NCBI GenBank assembly: GCA_025774865.1
Contig: JALGZO010000527.1
Span: 1-6,490 of the forward strand
DNA from: a bacterium
Lineage (GTDB): Bacteria > ARS69
Length of the DNA stretch: 6,490 bases
Direction: 5' to 3'
Shown: piece after piece, positions 4,591-6,490 of the stretch
Numbering within the stretch: position 1 is the stretch's first letter
How the letters are laid out: every line of letters starts with the position of its first letter
Program-made: the position numbers and the translations under genes
The notes under the pieces: generated by a model
The model's database searches: none
What the model saw: only the letters and a program-made list of their open reading frames with translations
What the model was told of the DNA's origin: nothing

Positions 4591-6490
4591 CCGTCTCCCT
4601 GATCACCGTGACCTACAACGGTGGAGCTTCGATCGTCGGCGACCTCCGTGGAATCGCGCAGATCGTCGGCGACGAGGTCGACGAGTTTCTCGTGGTGGAC
4701 AGCGGCTCGACCGACGCAACGGCCGAGCGGATCGGCGACGAGCTCTCGGAGGTTCGCCTGATCGCCGAGCCGCAGAACCGCGGCTATGCCTCCGCGGTCA
4801 ATCGGGGGATCGCGGAAGCGACCGGCGACGTTCTCGTGATCCTCAACCCCGACGCTTTCCCGGAAGCGGGCGCGGTGGAGCGCTTGGGCCAGATCGCGCT
4901 CGAGCACCCCGAGTTTCTTCTGCTGGGTGGGACTCTGGTGGATGCGACCGGGCGCGCACAACGCAACGGCTCGGGACCGCTCCCCCGACTCGGCGATGTG
5001 CTGCGCGAAGGCATCTTCCTCCCGCGCCCCAAGGTCGCGGGATTCGAGCGCATCGCGGCCGGGGGGCCGGGGGTCGTCGAGGCAGGATTCATCTCCGGCG
5101 CGGTGATGGCGATCCTGAGGCGCAACCTCGAAAAGCTCGGCCCGATGGACGACGATTATTTCCTCTACAACGAGGACGTGGAGTGGTGCCACCGAGCGTG
5201 GAGTCGCGGCGGACGGGTCGGCATCGTGCCCTCGGCCCGCTTCGAACACGCGGGGGGAGCCACGACGCGAGAGGCGGAGCGTGATCCGTTTGCCGCTCGA
5301 GTCCTCTCGGACTTTCAGTATCACGTGGAGGTCCGGGGCGTTGCGGCGGAGCTCGTCCGCCGGAGATGGCTCCTGAGGACTCGGTTCCGTTCGTGGCTTT
5401 ACGGCGCGGACGCCAAGCTCAAGATTCTCGGAGGCCGCCCGAACTCCGCCGAACGCGCGAGGAACTATCGAGACCTGCACCGCGCGCTGAGGCTTTTCCG
5501 CTGGTCGACAGATGCGAACCGGCAGAACGGGCTGCCCTCCCGTCTCTTCGAGAGACCCACGCGTCCGCGGGTCGTGCATCTCATCACCCGGCTCATCGTG
5601 GGCGGGGCCCAGGAGAACACCGTCGCCTCCGTGGAGCAGGTCGATCCGGCGCGCTTCGAGTCCCGACTCTGGATGGGACCTCAAACGGGGGACGAAGGCT
5701 CGCTCGTCGGCGACGCCCGGCGCCGTGGGATCGCCCCGCAGATCATTCCGAACCTGGTGCGGCAGATCCATCCGCTGAAGGATCTGCTCGTCACCGCCGA
5801 GCTCGCCCGACGGTTCCGGCGCGAGCGCGTCGACCTGGTTCACACCCACAGCTCGAAAGCGGGGATCGTGGGACGACTGGCCGCCCGGATCGCCGGCGTT
5901 CCGGTCATCGTGCACACGGTCCACGGGTGGGGCTTTCACGAGCACATGTCCCCCTTCGTCCGCGGCGTGTACGTCTTTCTCGAGCGCCTGATGCAGGGTT
6001 TCACGGACCGGTTGATCTCCGTCTCCGAAGAGACGACCCGCATCGGACTCGAAAGGGCGATCGGCGTTCCGGAGAAGTACACGCTCATCCGAAGCGGGAT
6101 TCCGCTCGCACGCTTCCATCCCGACGACTCACTCCGCCGAGCGATGCGTCACGAGCTCGGAATCCTCGAGGGGGAGATCGTGATCGGGTCGGTGGGGCGG
6201 CTTTCGCCGCAGAAGAACCCACTCGACTTCGTTCGCGTGGCCCGGCAGCTGCTGTCGACTCACCCGCATCTCCGCTTTCTGTACGTGGGCGACGGGGCCC
6301 TTCGCCCGGAGTTCGAAGCCGCCGCCGGCGACTCACCGATCCCGGATCGCATCACGCTGCTCGGCCTGCGCGACGACGTGCCGGATCTTCTGCGCGCACT
6401 GGACATCTTCGTTCTGACGTCGCTCTGGGAGGGGTTGCCGCGGGTCGTGCCCCAGGCGCTCTCCACCGGCGTTCCTGTCGTCGTTTACAA
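4587..6490 (+). CDS. fused GT2-GT4 bifunctional glycosyltransferase (partial, runs off the right edge)
   Basis: The frame stays open for 634 codons from GTG to the window edge. Residues 1 to about 300 form a GT2 (GT-A) domain: LITVTYNGG (5-13), VVDSGSTDAT (36-45, Asp38), LNPDA (86-90, in the place of the DXD motif) and the acceptor/base region FLYNEDVEWCHRA (192-204). This pattern is typical of WbbL-like rhamnosyltransferases. After a basic linker, a complete GT4 N-lobe begins at VVHLITRLIVGGAQENT (329-345). It continues with HTHSSKAGIVGRL (419-431), HTVHGWGFH (443-451), the donor-site VGRLSPQKNP (536-545, Arg538 and Lys543) and SLWEGLPRVVPQAL (612-625). Perhaps 70-100 residues are missing at the end. 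No membrane helix is visible. The protein should add two sugars, probably in succession, to a lipid-linked glycan on the cytoplasmic side; the sugars are unknown. The second Glu of the GT4 E-x7-E signature is Gln623. I re-read every codon and found no stop or frameshift at the junction. Confidence 0.9.
   Translation, partial: MTVSLITVTYNGGASIVGDLRGIAQIVGDEVDEFLVVDSGSTDATAERIGDELSEVRLIAEPQNRGYASAVNRGIAEATGDVLVILNPDAFPEAGAVERLGQIALEHPEFLLLGGTLVDATGRAQRNGSGPLPRLGDVLREGIFLPRPKVAGFERIAAGGPGVVEAGFISGAVMAILRRNLEKLGPMDDDYFLYNEDVEWCHRAWSRGGRVGIVPSARFEHAGGATTREAERDPFAARVLSDFQYHVEVRGVAAELVRRRWLLRTRFRSWLYGADAKLKILGGRPNSAERARNYRDLHRALRLFRWSTDANRQNGLPSRLFERPTRPRVVHLITRLIVGGAQENTVASVEQVDPARFESRLWMGPQTGDEGSLVGDARRRGIAPQIIPNLVRQIHPLKDLLVTAELARRFRRERVDLVHTHSSKAGIVGRLAARIAGVPVIVHTVHGWGFHEHMSPFVRGVYVFLERLMQGFTDRLISVSEETTRIGLERAIGVPEKYTLIRSGIPLARFHPDDSLRRAMRHELGILEGEIVIGSVGRLSPQKNPLDFVRVARQLLSTHPHLRFLYVGDGALRPEFEAAAGDSPIPDRITLLGLRDDVPDLLRALDIFVLTSLWEGLPRVVPQALSTGVPVVVY

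Noticed and set aside
5460-5580. Possible frameshift or gene boundary between the GT2 and GT4 domains
   Set aside because: Codon-by-codon reading keeps one open frame through the junction. There is no stop and no ribosome binding site with a convincing internal start, so I treat it as one fused gene.
4404-6119. Minus-strand open frame of 571 codons
   Set aside because: It is fully antisense to the GT2-GT4 coding sequence, whose domain motifs are unmistakable. Its translation is Arg/Asp/Pro/Gly-rich without recognisable domains, as expected for a shadow in GC-rich DNA.

Overview
The window comes from a GC-rich bacterium, most likely Gram-negative: it encodes a secreted multiheme cytochrome c with a periplasmic arrangement, a DUF6600-type envelope protein and surface-polysaccharide glycosyltransferases. 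The phylum cannot be fixed from sequence alone. Every gene shows the same GC-rich codon use, and I see no mobile element, CRISPR array, tRNA or rRNA.

Left part (1-1768, minus strand): a compact respiratory operon read right to left. It holds a small membrane protein of unknown function, then a nonaheme c-type cytochrome with a signal peptide and a C-terminal membrane anchor. Last comes the first 67 residues of a FdnI/HydC-like diheme cytochrome b, which runs off the left edge. The pairing of a nine-heme c protein with a quinone-reactive b cytochrome suggests a membrane quinol:periplasmic electron carrier module. It looks like a split version of the fused CbcL-type inner-membrane cytochrome of Geobacter. 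The direction of electron flow is inferred.

Middle (1769-3222): a 296-bp divergent intergenic region with a sigma-54-like -24/-12 element and a 12-bp perfect palindrome. It is followed on the plus strand by a DUF6600-family secreted protein whose last ~140 residues are a very basic, low-complexity tail. This gene ends in a 31-bp tail-to-tail overlap with the next gene.

Right part (3192-6490): two divergent glycosyltransferase loci. A minus-strand family-4 (GT-B) glycosyltransferase is complete. On the plus strand, a reading frame open from a GTG start at 4587 to the window edge (634 codons, no stop) encodes an N-terminal GT2 rhamnosyltransferase-like domain fused in frame to a GT4 domain, an unusual two-enzyme polypeptide. 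The 255 bp between them hold a good sigma-70-like promoter, an 8-bp inverted repeat overlapping two back-to-back -35 elements, and a possible 23-codon leader ORF whose stop overlaps the fusion gene's start. Together these genes point to exopolysaccharide or O-antigen assembly next to a respiratory electron-transfer operon.
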